This document shows, piece after piece, positions 34,793 through 43,704 of a DNA stretch of 64,000 nt (position 1 is its first letter; the number at the start of each line of letters is the position of its first letter). The DNA lies in contig CANLOU010000003.1 of NCBI GenBank assembly GCA_947492995.1, positions 248,001-312,000 of the forward strand. The letters run 5' to 3'. The notes beneath the pieces were generated by a model. The model made no database searches. It was not told the DNA's origin and saw only the letters and a program-made list of their open reading frames with translations. Origin of the DNA: an uncultured Litoreibacter sp. GTDB lineage: Bacteria > Pseudomonadota > Alphaproteobacteria > Rhodobacterales > Rhodobacteraceae. The translations under genes and the position numbers were made by a program.

Positions 34793-35727
34793 TTTGCTGT
34801 CACGTCGATGGTGATCTTCGACACCGGGTTGATCGCGGGGATCAATCCGGCCTCGTTCAGGAACGCCTCAAACGCTTCATACCGGCCCACATCCATCGCC
34901 GTCGGACGCAGCGCGAACCGAGGCATCGTGTCCGCCCAAGCCCGCTTGTTCAACTCGTCCTGCAGCTCTTTCGAGGTGCCCGAAAAAATCTCCCAGCTGT
35001 CTTGCGGGTGGTTGACGATGTACTGCGTGGCTTTCTCTGTCGCGGCGAGGAAACGTGCGATCATGTCCTTGTCCATCGTGTCGGTGTTGGCCACGTAGAT
35101 CAGCTCGTCATAGGGTGGCAGGCCTTCTTCCTCGACGAAGAAGCACTTGCCCGCGACGCCTTCGATGTCCATCTGGTTCAGCTCAAAATTGCGGAAGGCG
35201 CCAATCACGGCGTCGACCTGCTTGGACATCAGCGAGGGTGACAGCGACCAGTTCACATTGATGAGTTCGATGTCATCCAGCGTCATATCGTATTTGGCAA
35301 GGATTGCGGCCAAAACCGCCTCCTCAACGCCGCCGACAGAGAAGCCGACCTTCTTGCCTTTCAAATCCGCAGGCGTCTTGATCGGCCCGTCTTCAAGCGC
35401 CAGCAGGCAGTTCAGGGGCGTGGCGACCAGTGTGCCCACGCGTTGCAGCGGCAGGCCTTCGTGGATTTGCAGGTGCAGCTGCGGCTGGTAGGAAATGGCA
35501 AGGTCAGCCTGACCTGCAGCCACCATTTTGGGCGGGTCGGACGGATCAGCTGGCGCGATGATCTCGACCTCCAGGTTCTGCTCCGCAAAGTAGCCCTTCT
35601 CCTGCGCCACGATGACGGGGCCGTGGTCGGGGTTCACGAACCAATCAAGCATCAGCTTCATCTGGTCTTGCGCCATCAAAGGTGTCGCGGCGAGCATCAA
35701 CGCCGCCGTAATTGAGGTCAGTTTCAT
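34789..35727 (-). CDS. thiY: Thiamin pyrimidine-precursor binding protein (ThiY, NMT1/THI5-like)
   Basis: Periplasmic receptor of 312 residues with a signal peptide ending near TPLMAQD (about residue 20). The mature start MKLMLDWFVNPDHGPVIVAQEKGYF (core LDWFVNPDHGPVIVAQ) is the NMT1/THI5-like hallmark, where LDW-PN-H normally contacts the pyrimidine. Further matches are AGQADLAISYQPQL and IPAINP near the end. The start at 35727 overlaps the thiF stop (ATGA); the longer frame lies in thiF. With thiX and thiZ it forms the importer. Confidence 0.9.
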   Translation of the reverse strand: MKLTSITAALMLAATPLMAQDQMKLMLDWFVNPDHGPVIVAQEKGYFAEQNLEVEIIAPADPSDPPKMVAAGQADLAISYQPQLHLQIHEGLPLQRVGTLVATPLNCLLALEDGPIKTPADLKGKKVGFSVGGVEEAVLAAILAKYDMTLDDIELINVNWSLSPSLMSKQVDAVIGAFRNFELNQMDIEGVAGKCFFVEEEGLPPYDELIYVANTDTMDKDMIARFLAATEKATQYIVNHPQDSWEIFSGTSKELQDELNKRAWADTMPRFALRPTAMDVGRYEAFEAFLNEAGLIPAINPVSKITIDVTAK

Positions 35728-36713
35728 TGGGTTTGCCTTTCTAAGTCGGGCGCATCGCCCATTGCTATCAGTGAAATTTCGCCGTCCCAGTAGCCCTGCA
35801 ATTTGCAGGCTGCCTGCCACGCGCGCAGGCCGGATCGGCACGTCAAAACCGCGCGTTGCCCGTCCTTGGGCGCCGGGCGGATGGTTGAAAAGTCGCTCAC
35901 ACCGAAGCGGTGTGCGGAGGCCGTGACAGGCACCAAGGCCTCGCCCCTCAGCTCGACGACAAAGTCTTCTGCGCGGATGTCGGTGGCCGAGATGAACCCC
36001 AACGCGGTCTCAGGCTCCGCCGCGCCGTCAAAGCGAAACCCACCCGTCCGGAAAGAGGCCATATCCACCGTCATCAACTGCCCCAGCGGCGACGGGGTTA
36101 CCCCAAGGATCACCGCCAACGCCATCTGCGCCTGCGCAGACCCGATGGTGCCGACCACTGGCCCCAAGACGCCTGCTGTCGCACAGGTCGCGGCCTGCAT
36201 GGGGAGGTCCGGAAACACCGCGCGCAGCGACGGCGCGCCGCCGCAAAATCCGCCAACATAGCCCGACAGCCCAAGTGCCGAGGCCGAGATCATCGGCACG
36301 CCCAACGCCAAACACGCATCCGACAGGATATAGCTCGCGGCAAAGCTGTCCGCGCAGTCCAGCACCACGTCAATGCCTTGGGCCAAGGCGTCAACATTGG
36401 CGGGCGTCAGGGCCTCGTTCACCGCTGTCAAAGCCACGTCACCGTTCAAGGCCGCCAAACTTTTGACCGCAATATCCGCTTTGCCGCACCCTATGTCGGC
36501 TTCGCGAAATAGCACCTGCCGGTGCAGGTTCGACAGCGACACCACGTCCCCGTCCACAATGGTCACATGGCCCACGCCCGCGCCCACGAGATATTGCAAA
36601 ACCGGGCAGCCAAGCCCACCCGCGCCCACGACCAGAACCCGCGCCGCCGCCAGGGCCACTTGGCCCGCACTGCCCACCTCTGGCAATATCTCTTGGCGCG
36701 CGTACCGGTTCAT
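35724..36713 (-). CDS. thiF: ThiF/HesA/MoeB-type adenylyltransferase with C-terminal rhodanese-like region
   Basis: Adenylates the ThiS C-terminus for sulfur transfer. The 329-residue protein has the ATP motif GAGGLGCPVLQYL near residue 32, DGDVVSLSNLHRQVLF (core SNLHRQVLF), a DCADSF region and the Cys in ATCATAGVLGPVVG. From about 255 a short rhodanese-like end has an active-site-type loop CRSGLRA. I see no CxxC pair, so the zinc site of typical ThiF/MoeB appears lost. It overlaps thiE and thiY by four bases each. A MoeB role cannot be excluded, but the operon points to thiazole synthesis. Confidence 0.87.
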   Translation of the reverse strand: MNRYARQEILPEVGSAGQVALAAARVLVVGAGGLGCPVLQYLVGAGVGHVTIVDGDVVSLSNLHRQVLFREADIGCGKADIAVKSLAALNGDVALTAVNEALTPANVDALAQGIDVVLDCADSFAASYILSDACLALGVPMISASALGLSGYVGGFCGGAPSLRAVFPDLPMQAATCATAGVLGPVVGTIGSAQAQMALAVILGVTPSPLGQLMTVDMASFRTGGFRFDGAAEPETALGFISATDIRAEDFVVELRGEALVPVTASAHRFGVSDFSTIRPAPKDGQRAVLTCRSGLRAWQAACKLQGYWDGEISLIAMGDAPDLERQTQ

Positions 36714-37306
36714 CTTGTGGCCTTGATCCAGTCGCTTACGCGCCCCTCGGGGTCCGCGTTCAGCGTAATATCTGTGACGGCCGAAACCACGTCCGCCCCA
36801 GCCTCAAACGCGCCTTCCGCGCGGTCAATGCTCATCCCGCCAATGGCGATCAGCGGCGTGTCCCCGATCAGCCCTTTCCATTTGGTCAGCTTGTCCACGC
36901 CCTGTTCGTGCCATTTCATCTTCTTCAAAATGGTCGGATAAACCGGCCCCAAAGCCACGTAATCCGGCTCCAACGCCATCGCCCGCTCTAGCTCTGCACG
37001 GTCATGGGTCGACAGGCCCAGCTTGATGCCGGCGCGCCTAATGGCCCCCACATCGGCGTCGTCCAAATCTTCCTGACCCAGATGTACCCAGTCGCACCCC
37101 TCGTCGATGGCGATCTGCCAATAGTCGTTCACCACCAGCGTGCAGCCAGCCTCCCGACACAGGTCGCGGCCCAGCCGGATTTCGCGCCGCGCGGTGTCTG
37201 CGTCCACATCCTTGATCCGCAACTGCACCAGCTTAATCCCCATCGGCAGCAGCCGCTTCAGCCAATCCGTGCTGTCAAAAATCGGGTAGAACCTGTCCAA
37301 ACTCAT
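36710..37306 (-). CDS. thiE: Thiamin phosphate synthase
   Basis: Joins HMP pyrophosphate and thiazole phosphate to give thiamin phosphate. The 198-residue TIM-barrel protein has [11 protein letters not shown] near residue 25, [25 protein letters not shown] (core VHLGQEDL), [30 protein letters not shown] and [10 protein letters not shown]. The GPVYPT loop is the pyrophosphate-binding segment. The length is slightly short but complete. It overlaps thiG and thiF by four bases. Confidence 0.92.
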   Translation of the reverse strand: MSLDRFYPIFDSTDWLKRLLPMGIKLVQLRIKDVDADTARREIRLGRDLCREAGCTLVVNDYWQIAIDEGCDWVHLGQEDLDDADVGAIRRAGIKLGLSTHDRAELERAMALEPDYVALGPVYPTILKKMKWHEQGVDKLTKWKGLIGDTPLIAIGGMSIDRAEGAFEAGADVVSAVTDITLNADPEGRVSDWIKATR

Positions 37307-38076
37307 TCCAGAAACGCCTTTCCGATCACGGGGGTGGAGGGCGCGGCCATGTCGCGCGGCTCCATCGGGTCGGCGTCGTACGCCAACTGCCCCGCGCGGA
37401 TTGCGGTTGCAAAAGCCTCCGCCATCGCCGCAGGGTCGCCCGCTTTGGCCACGGCGGTGTTCAACAGCACCGCGTCAAAGCCCAATTCCATCGCCTGCGC
37501 GGCTTGGCTTGGCAGGCCAAGCCCTGCGTCGATCACCAATGGCACGTTTGGGAAATGCGCCCGCATGGCCCGCAATCCGAAGAGGTTGTTCAGCCCCAGC
37601 CCTGACCCGATGGGCGCGCCCCATGGCATCAAAACTTCGCAGCCCGCATGCAGCAGCTTGTCGGCCACGACCAAATCCTCGGTGGTGTAGGGGAAGACCT
37701 GAAACCCGTCTTCACTGAGCACCCGCGCGGCCTCGACCAGACCGAAGACGTCGGGCTGCAGCGTGTCTTCTTCGCCGATGACTTCAAGCTTGATCCATTT
37801 GGTCCCGAACACTTCGCGCGCCATATGTGCTGTGGTGACGGCCTCCTTGACGGTGTGGCAGCCGGCGGTGTTGGGCAGCACCTGGACACCCAGATCGCGG
37901 ATCATCGCCCAGAAATCCTGTCCCGCGCGGTCCTGCCCGCTTTCGCGGCGCAAGGACACGGTCGCGACCCCCGCGCCCGAGCGTTTGAACGCGTCGGCCA
38001 GAATGGCGGGCGAGGGGTATTGCGCTGTCCCCAGCATAAACCCGTTGGGCAAATCGACCCCGTAGAAACTGCGCAT
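37303..38076 (-). CDS. thiG: Thiazole synthase
   Basis: Builds the thiazole ring from DXP, dehydroglycine and ThiS thiocarboxylate. The 257-residue protein has [36 protein letters not shown], the Schiff-base Lys in [18 protein letters not shown] (core IKLEVIG) near residue 100, [14 protein letters not shown] and [30 protein letters not shown] (core VLLNTAVA). All match ThiG. It starts 3 bp after thiS and overlaps thiE. Confidence 0.95.
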   Translation of the reverse strand: MRSFYGVDLPNGFMLGTAQYPSPAILADAFKRSGAGVATVSLRRESGQDRAGQDFWAMIRDLGVQVLPNTAGCHTVKEAVTTAHMAREVFGTKWIKLEVIGEEDTLQPDVFGLVEAARVLSEDGFQVFPYTTEDLVVADKLLHAGCEVLMPWGAPIGSGLGLNNLFGLRAMRAHFPNVPLVIDAGLGLPSQAAQAMELGFDAVLLNTAVAKAGDPAAMAEAFATAIRAGQLAYDADPMEPRDMAAPSTPVIGKAFLE

Positions 38077-38079
38077 CGC

Positions 38080-38277
38080 TCAGCCCCCCTGCATCGGTGC
38101 AAGCACCTCGATCTTGTCGCCCGCCGACAGTGCCAATCCCAGCCGTGCAGGCCCGGCGACGAAGCTGCCATTCACTGCGGTGGCCACGACCGCGTCGGCG
38201 TAGCCTTGCTCTGCCAGAAACGCGTCCAAGGTCGCGGCCTCGGTCTCGACCGTCTCGCCATTAAGCTGCAACTGCAT
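38080..38277 (-). CDS. thiS: Sulfur carrier protein ThiS
   Basis: Ubiquitin-like sulfur carrier of 65 residues ending in the required Gly-Gly (LAPMQGG). It starts MQLQLNGETVE and has VATAVNGSFV in the middle, typical of the family. The C-terminal Gly is adenylated by ThiF and converted to a thiocarboxylate. The start lies inside the end of thiO (17-bp overlap). Confidence 0.95.
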   Translation of the reverse strand: MQLQLNGETVETEAATLDAFLAEQGYADAVVATAVNGSFVAGPARLGLALSAGDKIEVLAPMQGG

Positions 38278-39256
38278 CCATCACCTCCGGCTCTGTGCCA
38301 TCAAATATCAATTCCCCAACCATCCGCGCTACGGCAGGTGCCAGCAAAAACCCGTGCCGGAACAGCCCGTTGGCGCGGATCAGGTTGCCGTCACGGCGGA
38401 TGCGCGGCAGGTTGTCGGGGAAGGCGGGGCGGCTGTCGACGCCGATCTCCAGCACTTCCGCCTCGCCAAAGGCAGGGTTCAGCGCGTAGGCCGCGCTCAG
38501 CAATTCCAATAGGGACCGAGCGGTCACGAATGCGCTGCCCGAGCTTTCAATCATCGTCGCCCCCAGCATGAACACCCCGTCGCCGCGCGGCACGACGTAA
38601 AGCGGGATGCGCGGATGCAGCAGCCGGATCGGGCGGGTCAGCGTCACGTCAGGGCAGCGCAGCACCAGCATCTCGCCTTTGACGCCGCGCAGGTCTTTGA
38701 GGGCGTCATGCGCCGCGAAGCCCCGGCAGTCGACGGTCAGACCTTTCGCAGCCTCGGTCTTTGGATCGGCCTCTCTTTGCTCAAAACTGACGCCATCCGC
38801 GCATAACCCTTCGCGCAACGCAGCCAACGCCGTTCGTGGCGCAAGATGCGCCTCGTCTTTGAAGAACAACCCTTTGGAAAAGCGCCCGCCAAGGTCGGGC
38901 TCCAATGCGTCGATCTCTTTGCCTGAGACGTCCGTGAAATTGTTGGTGCGGCGTGCAAAGCGCTTCAAATCGCTTTGGTCGCGCGCTGCGGAAATGACGA
39001 GCGAGCCTTCGCGGGTCACCGCGCCGGTTGCCGCGTCCCACCAGCCGGCGGCTTCCTGACCCAAACGGACCACGGGTTCTTCCGCACTTTCGCCCTCGCA
39101 ATAGGGGGCCAGCATGCCGCCCGCCCACCACGAGCACATATGCGCGCCGACCCCGGCGCCGCGCTCGATCACACGCACCGATGCGCCGCGATCGGACAGC
39201 ACCCGCGCCACGCACATCCCGGCCACACCGCCGCCTATGATGGTGACCTCAGTCAT
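38261..39256 (-). CDS. thiO: Glycine oxidase ThiO
   Basis: FAD enzyme that oxidises glycine to the imine used for thiazole. The 331-residue protein opens with the FAD motif IIGGGVAGMCVARVL and VIERGAGVGAHMCSWWAGGML (core CSWWAGGML), and ends with SRPAFPDNLPRI and LFRHGFLLAPAVARMVGELIF (core HGFLLAPA), as in DAO-family enzymes. It starts at the ATG at 39256, 8 bp inside the thiD end; the longer frame is a shadow of thiD. Its presence, instead of ThiH, implies aerobic thiazole synthesis. Confidence 0.92.
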   Translation of the reverse strand: MTEVTIIGGGVAGMCVARVLSDRGASVRVIERGAGVGAHMCSWWAGGMLAPYCEGESAEEPVVRLGQEAAGWWDAATGAVTREGSLVISAARDQSDLKRFARRTNNFTDVSGKEIDALEPDLGGRFSKGLFFKDEAHLAPRTALAALREGLCADGVSFEQREADPKTEAAKGLTVDCRGFAAHDALKDLRGVKGEMLVLRCPDVTLTRPIRLLHPRIPLYVVPRGDGVFMLGATMIESSGSAFVTARSLLELLSAAYALNPAFGEAEVLEIGVDSRPAFPDNLPRIRRDGNLIRANGLFRHGFLLAPAVARMVGELIFDGTEPEVMDAVAA

Positions 39257-40064
39257 GCGCCGCCCAAAGCTGGTGGAAATGATGCACCGGCCCGTGCCCG
39301 GCGCCAATCTCAAGCTGGTCGGAGGCCACAATCGCGCCCTGCAAATACGCATGCGCCGCGCGCACCGCGTCCTCGATCGCCACCCCCGACGCCAACCGCG
39401 CCGCGATGCTGGAAGAGTATGTGCAGCCCGTGCCATGTGTGTTGATCGTGTCGACGCGTGAGGCCTGCAACGTGGTCATCCCCTCCGCGGTCAGCAGCAT
39501 ATCGGTGCAGGTGCCACCCGCCGCGTGGCCGCCCTTCATCAGTACGGCCTTGGGACCCATTGACAGCAAGGCGTGGGCTTGGTGTTCCATCTCGTCCAGC
39601 GTTTGCGCGTGGTCGAGGCCAAGCAATTTGGCGGCTTCGGGCAGGTTCGGGGTCAACAGGTCGGCGCGGGGGATCAAGGTCTCGACCATTGCGCGCACGG
39701 CGGCGTCCTGCAAAAGCGCGTCGCCGGACTTGGCGATCATGACGGGGTCTAGCACAACCGGCCCTTTGAATCCGGATAGCGCCTCGGCCACGGCCTCGAT
39801 AATGGCAGGCGAAAACAGCATGCCGATTTTGATCGCGCCAACGGACAGGTCGCTGAGCACCGCATCCACCTGCGCACGGACGACATCTGCGGGCACTTCA
39901 TGCACCGCCGTGACGGCGACCGTGTTTTGGGCGGTGATCGCGGTGATGACGCTGGCCCCGTAAACGCCCGCCGCTGAAAACGCCTTCAGGTCGGCCTGAA
40001 TGCCCGCGCCGCCGCCGCTGTCGGAGCCTGCAATTGTCAGCGCAATCGGGATCGCGTTTGCCAT
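39249..40064 (-). CDS. thiD: Hydroxymethylpyrimidine / phosphomethylpyrimidine kinase
   Basis: Phosphorylates HMP and HMP-P for joining to the thiazole. The 271-residue ribokinase-like protein has IAGSDSGGGAGIQADLKAF (core GSDSGGGAGIQADL) near residue 12, YGASVITAITAQNT, LDPVMIAKSGDALL and the anion-hole motif NTHGTGCTYSSSIAARLA (core HGTGCTYSS). It is the first gene after the TPP riboswitch, with a GAGG site before the ATG, and it overlaps thiO by 8 bp. Confidence 0.95.
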   Translation of the reverse strand: MANAIPIALTIAGSDSGGGAGIQADLKAFSAAGVYGASVITAITAQNTVAVTAVHEVPADVVRAQVDAVLSDLSVGAIKIGMLFSPAIIEAVAEALSGFKGPVVLDPVMIAKSGDALLQDAAVRAMVETLIPRADLLTPNLPEAAKLLGLDHAQTLDEMEHQAHALLSMGPKAVLMKGGHAAGGTCTDMLLTAEGMTTLQASRVDTINTHGTGCTYSSSIAARLASGVAIEDAVRAAHAYLQGAIVASDQLEIGAGHGPVHHFHQLWAAHD

Positions 40065-40132
40065 GGTGTCGCCTCGTCAGTAAGCGGGCGATGCATGCGG
40101 GGGGAGGGGGCGCGCGAGAGATGCGCGATGTA

Positions 40133-40216
40133 CCCGTTCCCTACGCCGGTATTGCCCGGATCAGGTTCGACGGGTCGCTGCACGCAGCTCTCAGCCCTTG
40201 GTGGGCCCCCCGACGG
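40133..40216 (-). ncRNA. TPP riboswitch (THI element)
   Basis: On the minus strand the conserved elements occur in order: CGTCGGGGGGCCC, then GGGCTGAGA, then GAACCTGATCCGGG, CAATACCGGCGTAGGGAACGG (read as ACCTGATC and GTAGGGAA blocks). These are the diagnostic TPP aptamer segments. It lies about 70 nt before the thiD ATG. In alphaproteobacteria such elements usually mask the ribosome-binding site; the GC-rich spacer fits this. Confidence 0.96.
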
Positions 40217-40246
40217 ATAAGGCAGACTACCGCAACTGGCTGACCG

Positions 40247-40264
40247 CCGCAAACGGATTTGCGG
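40247..40264 (-). terminator. Weak hairpin after tadC
   Basis: CCGCAAA (40247-40253) and TTTGCGG (40258-40264) form a 7-bp stem one base after the tadC stop. No T run follows on the minus strand, so termination is probably weak and tad transcripts might read into the thi leader 30 bp further on. Confidence 0.4.
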
Positions 40265-40265
40265 G

Positions 40266-41252
40266 CTAGAAGATGGACACGTAGCGGATGATGATCGGAG
40301 CCAGCGTTATCAGGAACAGCGCGGGCAGCATCATCAGCGACATCACCGCCGACATCTGGACGGGCAGCCGGTTGGCTTTTTCCTGCGCGGCCAATTCGCG
40401 GTTTTCGCGCATCTCTTCGGCATAATTGCGCAACGCCACGCTGAGGCTGGTGCCAAATTGCATGGATTGCGCGACCACGGTGACAAATGACGTCGCCTCC
40501 GCAATGCCCATCCGTTCGGCCATTTCCAGCATCGCCTGTTCGCGGTCGCGACCGGCTTGCACCTCCTGCAATACGAACAGGAATTCGTATGAAATTTCTG
40601 GCGAGATGCGGCTGATTTCCTGGCCGACGCGCGACATGGCCGCGTCGAACCCCAACCCCGCCTCTACCGAGATTTGAAGCAGATCCAGCGCGTTGGGAAA
40701 CGCCGCCTGAATTCTGTCGCGGCGGGCCTTGAGGCGGCTTTGCAGCCAGTAGCCGGGCCCGTAGAAACCAACGGCTCCGCCCACGGCGGCGCATTGGATA
40801 AGGCGCAGAGTTGAGGCGGTTGAGACGGCGTCGCCCAAGGCTTGCGGCAGTATTCCCGCGCTGGCAAGCAAGGCCGCCAGCACGACCGCGATGGGTGTCA
40901 GCAAGGCCAGCCCAAGTCGCACCAGAAAGAAGTTGCGCACGGCATTGGGGCCGCCGAGCCCGCATTGCGTCAGTTGAAAGTCGATTTGCGCAATCTCCGA
41001 TGGGTCGTCGGGGATCAGGGTCTTCATGATACCGGTCGGGACCGAATTGCGGGTCTTTTTCAGTTTGGGCAGGGCCGAGCCCGGGGCATCCGCTTTCAAC
41101 AGCGCGCGCATGCGCTGCGCCGGGACGTTGGTTGAAAAGGCCAGGCCCGCCGCGCCGATTGCGGCGGCCAGCAGCGCGAACCCCAGCACGACAAGCAGCA
41201 AGTTTTGCTGAAGCAGGCTGGCGAAGGCGGCGAATGTATCGAATGCAGGCAT
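40266..41252 (-). CDS. tadC: Tad pilus platform protein TadC
   Basis: Inner-membrane platform protein of the Tad (Flp) pilus machine, type II secretion F superfamily. The 328-residue protein has membrane segments near the N-terminus, around 100-155 and at the C-terminus, and the GspF domain with FPNALDLLQISVEAGLGFDAAMSRVGQEI (core LDLLQISVEAGLGFDAA). It is the last tad gene in the window, 9 bp after tadB. Confidence 0.92.
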   Translation of the reverse strand: MPAFDTFAAFASLLQQNLLLVVLGFALLAAAIGAAGLAFSTNVPAQRMRALLKADAPGSALPKLKKTRNSVPTGIMKTLIPDDPSEIAQIDFQLTQCGLGGPNAVRNFFLVRLGLALLTPIAVVLAALLASAGILPQALGDAVSTASTLRLIQCAAVGGAVGFYGPGYWLQSRLKARRDRIQAAFPNALDLLQISVEAGLGFDAAMSRVGQEISRISPEISYEFLFVLQEVQAGRDREQAMLEMAERMGIAEATSFVTVVAQSMQFGTSLSVALRNYAEEMRENRELAAQEKANRLPVQMSAVMSLMMLPALFLITLAPIIIRYVSIF

Positions 41253-41261
41253 GTCTGATCC

Positions 41262-42209
41262 CTAAATCTTGAAGGTGACGAGCTTGCGCAACACAAGGGC
41301 GTTGGCGGCGACGAGGGTCACAATGATGATGGCAATCGGCATGAACAGCGGGTCATTGCTGACAGCGCCATAGTAGTTCGGGGCGGTGAAGGACGTTGCA
41401 AGATAGATCACAAATGGCAGGGAAGACAGCAAGGTGGCCGACAACCGCCCTTCGGAGGAGATGGCCTTAATCCGGCGGCGCATCATGATGCGGTCCCGCA
41501 CGGTTTTGGACAGGACGCCCAGCATATCGGCAAGGTTGCCGCCCGTGGTGCTTTGGATGTTCACCGCAACCGCCAGATAGTCGAGGTCTTCCTGATTGGT
41601 GCGCTTCGCAAGGTCGTTGAACGCCTCTGTCAGAAAATCACCGTGGCTGATCTGGTCAGCCATTCTTGAAAATTCCTGCGCAATCGGGTCCGGCATGGAC
41701 CGGGCCACATTGGCAATCGTGACGCTGATCGGATGGCCCACGCGCAGCCCGCGCACCATCAAATCCAGCGCGTCGGGGAGCTGCAGGATCAACGCGCTCA
41801 TGCGGCGGTCCCGCAAATGGGCAAGGACCAGATTCGGCACCAAAAGGCCGACTCCCAAGGCGATTGGACCCCCGATCAGGATCCCCATCACGGCGCTGCC
41901 CACAAAGAACGCCAGCACGGTCAGCCCCGCGCAGCCGGTCATAAATTTGGCGGGGGACAGGGCCAGGCCGGCCTGGCCCAGCTTTGCGCCCAGATCGCCA
42001 AAGAGCGGCAGGCGTTTCGCCCAGTGCTTTGGCTCGGGCTTGAGAAGCGCCAACAAGGTTTCCTTGTCGCCGCCGCCCGTCAGGGCCTGCATGCGCTGCA
42101 GCCGGACGCGTTCCTGCTTGTCAGCATCCGAGGTGATTAGTCGTATCGCAACCACGCCGATCAACAGCGCGGCGATCAGCGCCAACACCATTATGGCCTG
42201 AAAGCTCAT
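41262..42209 (-). CDS. tadB: Tad pilus platform protein TadB
   Basis: Second GspF-like platform protein, 315 residues, with membrane segments at about 5-22, 90-130 and 265-310. The domain contains LPDALDLMVRGLRVGHPISVTIANVAR (core LDLMVRGLRVGHP) and TTGGNLADMLGVLSKTVRDR. The ATG at 42209 overlaps the cpaF stop as ATGA. TadB and TadC form a hetero-complex that couples the CpaF motor to pilin extraction. Confidence 0.92.
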   Translation of the reverse strand: MSFQAIMVLALIAALLIGVVAIRLITSDADKQERVRLQRMQALTGGGDKETLLALLKPEPKHWAKRLPLFGDLGAKLGQAGLALSPAKFMTGCAGLTVLAFFVGSAVMGILIGGPIALGVGLLVPNLVLAHLRDRRMSALILQLPDALDLMVRGLRVGHPISVTIANVARSMPDPIAQEFSRMADQISHGDFLTEAFNDLAKRTNQEDLDYLAVAVNIQSTTGGNLADMLGVLSKTVRDRIMMRRRIKAISSEGRLSATLLSSLPFVIYLATSFTAPNYYGAVSNDPLFMPIAIIIVTLVAANALVLRKLVTFKI

Positions 42210-43702
42210 ACTGTGGCACCAACCTGAAAGCATTCTGCCGGCAGCGTGATGCCCGAGGCGACAAGCGCCTCAAAACAACGCGGACGCACCCCAGTGGCGG
42301 TCATTTCGCCGGTTACGCGGCCTTCGCCGTCAACGCCGGTTTTCTTGTAGACGAAGATGTCCTGCATCATGACCACGTCGCCCTCCAGCCCCACCACTTC
42401 CGAGATGCTCATGACTTTGCGCTGCCCGTCCGACAGGCGGTTCAACTGCACCACCAAGGTGATGCCCGCCGCAATTTGCGAACGGATCGCCGACAGCGGG
42501 AAATCGGAGCCGATCATCGACACCATTTGTTCCAACCGCCCAATCGCGTCACGCGCGGTGTTGGCGTGGATGGTGGTCATGGACCCGTCATGGCCGGTGT
42601 TCATGGCCTGCAACATGTCAAACGCCTCAGAGCCGCGCACCTCACCGACCACGATGCGGTCCGGGCGCATCCGCAACGCGTTGATGACAAGGTCATGCTG
42701 GCTGATGCGACCGGTGCCCTCGGCATTGGCGGGGCGTGTCTCAAGGCGGACCACATGTTCTTGCTGCAGTTGCAATTCGGCCGCATCTTCGATGGTCACC
42801 ATGCGCTGACGTGGGTCGATGAAGGCCGACATGGCGTTCAGCATCGTGGTTTTGCCCGACCCGGTTCCGCCCGAAATCAATGTGTTCATGCGCGCGTTCA
42901 CCGCGCCTTCCAGGAACATGGCGGCGGCGGGCGACAAGGCTCCGTGCTGCACCAGCGCGGACATCCGCAGCGGCTTTTTGGAGAATTTGCGGATCGACAG
43001 GCTGGGCCCATCAATGGCGCAGGGGCGGATGATCGCGTTCACCCGGCTGCCGTCATCAAGGCGGGCGTCGACCCATGGCTGGCTTTCATCAATGCGGCGT
43101 CCGACGCGTGACACGATCTTGTCGATGACGCGCAGCAGGTGCCGCTCGTCGCGGAACCGCACATTGGTGCGTTCCAACAGGCCGCCGCGCTCAACGAAAA
43201 CCTTGTCGGCGCCGTTTACCAAGATGTCGGAAACCGAGGCATCTGCCAGCAAAGGCTCCAACGGGCCAAGGCCCATCACCTCATCCATCAGGTCGTCCAC
43301 AATGCGGTGGAAGGTCGCCGATGGCATGGTGAGCCCGGTCTCTTGCATGTGTTTGGCGGCCAGAGTTCCGATCTCGCGGCGCAGTTCGGTCTTTTGCACC
43401 TTGTCAATCACCGACAGGTTCAGCTGATCCAAAATTTTTTCGTGCAACACGCTTTTCAAAGCCAATGCGTCGCCTTGTTCCTCGTCAGCGGGGGCTGACG
43501 GGTCTGCCGCAGATGCGGGGGCCGCAATGGGTTGGGATGGCGCAAGACGCGTTTCATCCGCCGGTCCCTGTTTGGGATGGCGCGCGGCGCGGTTTATCAG
43601 CGGCATCCGTTCGCCTGATGGCTTTTTCAGGGATACGACGTTGTCGGATGCCGGGGCGGCGGATGGAGTGACGGGGGATGTGTCTTGAAAGTTCTTGAAC
43701 AT
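42206..43702 (-). CDS. cpaF: Tad pilus assembly ATPase CpaF/TadA
   Basis: Hexameric secretion ATPase of 498 residues that drives pilus extension. After a variable N-terminal region of about 95 residues, the core has DILVNGADKVFVERGG, the Walker A LISGGTGSGKTTML near residue 285, the Asp box with TIEDAAELQLQQEHVVRLETR (core IEDAAELQL), Walker B RIVVGEVRGSEAFDMLQAMNTGHDG (core VGEVRGSEAFDML) and the His box STIHANTARDA. All catalytic elements are intact. It precedes tadB with a four-base overlap. Confidence 0.95.
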   Translation of the reverse strand: MFKNFQDTSPVTPSAAPASDNVVSLKKPSGERMPLINRAARHPKQGPADETRLAPSQPIAAPASAADPSAPADEEQGDALALKSVLHEKILDQLNLSVIDKVQKTELRREIGTLAAKHMQETGLTMPSATFHRIVDDLMDEVMGLGPLEPLLADASVSDILVNGADKVFVERGGLLERTNVRFRDERHLLRVIDKIVSRVGRRIDESQPWVDARLDDGSRVNAIIRPCAIDGPSLSIRKFSKKPLRMSALVQHGALSPAAAMFLEGAVNARMNTLISGGTGSGKTTMLNAMSAFIDPRQRMVTIEDAAELQLQQEHVVRLETRPANAEGTGRISQHDLVINALRMRPDRIVVGEVRGSEAFDMLQAMNTGHDGSMTTIHANTARDAIGRLEQMVSMIGSDFPLSAIRSQIAAGITLVVQLNRLSDGQRKVMSISEVVGLEGDVVMMQDIFVYKKTGVDGEGRVTGEMTATGVRPRCFEALVASGITLPAECFQVGATV

Positions 43703-43704
43703 AT

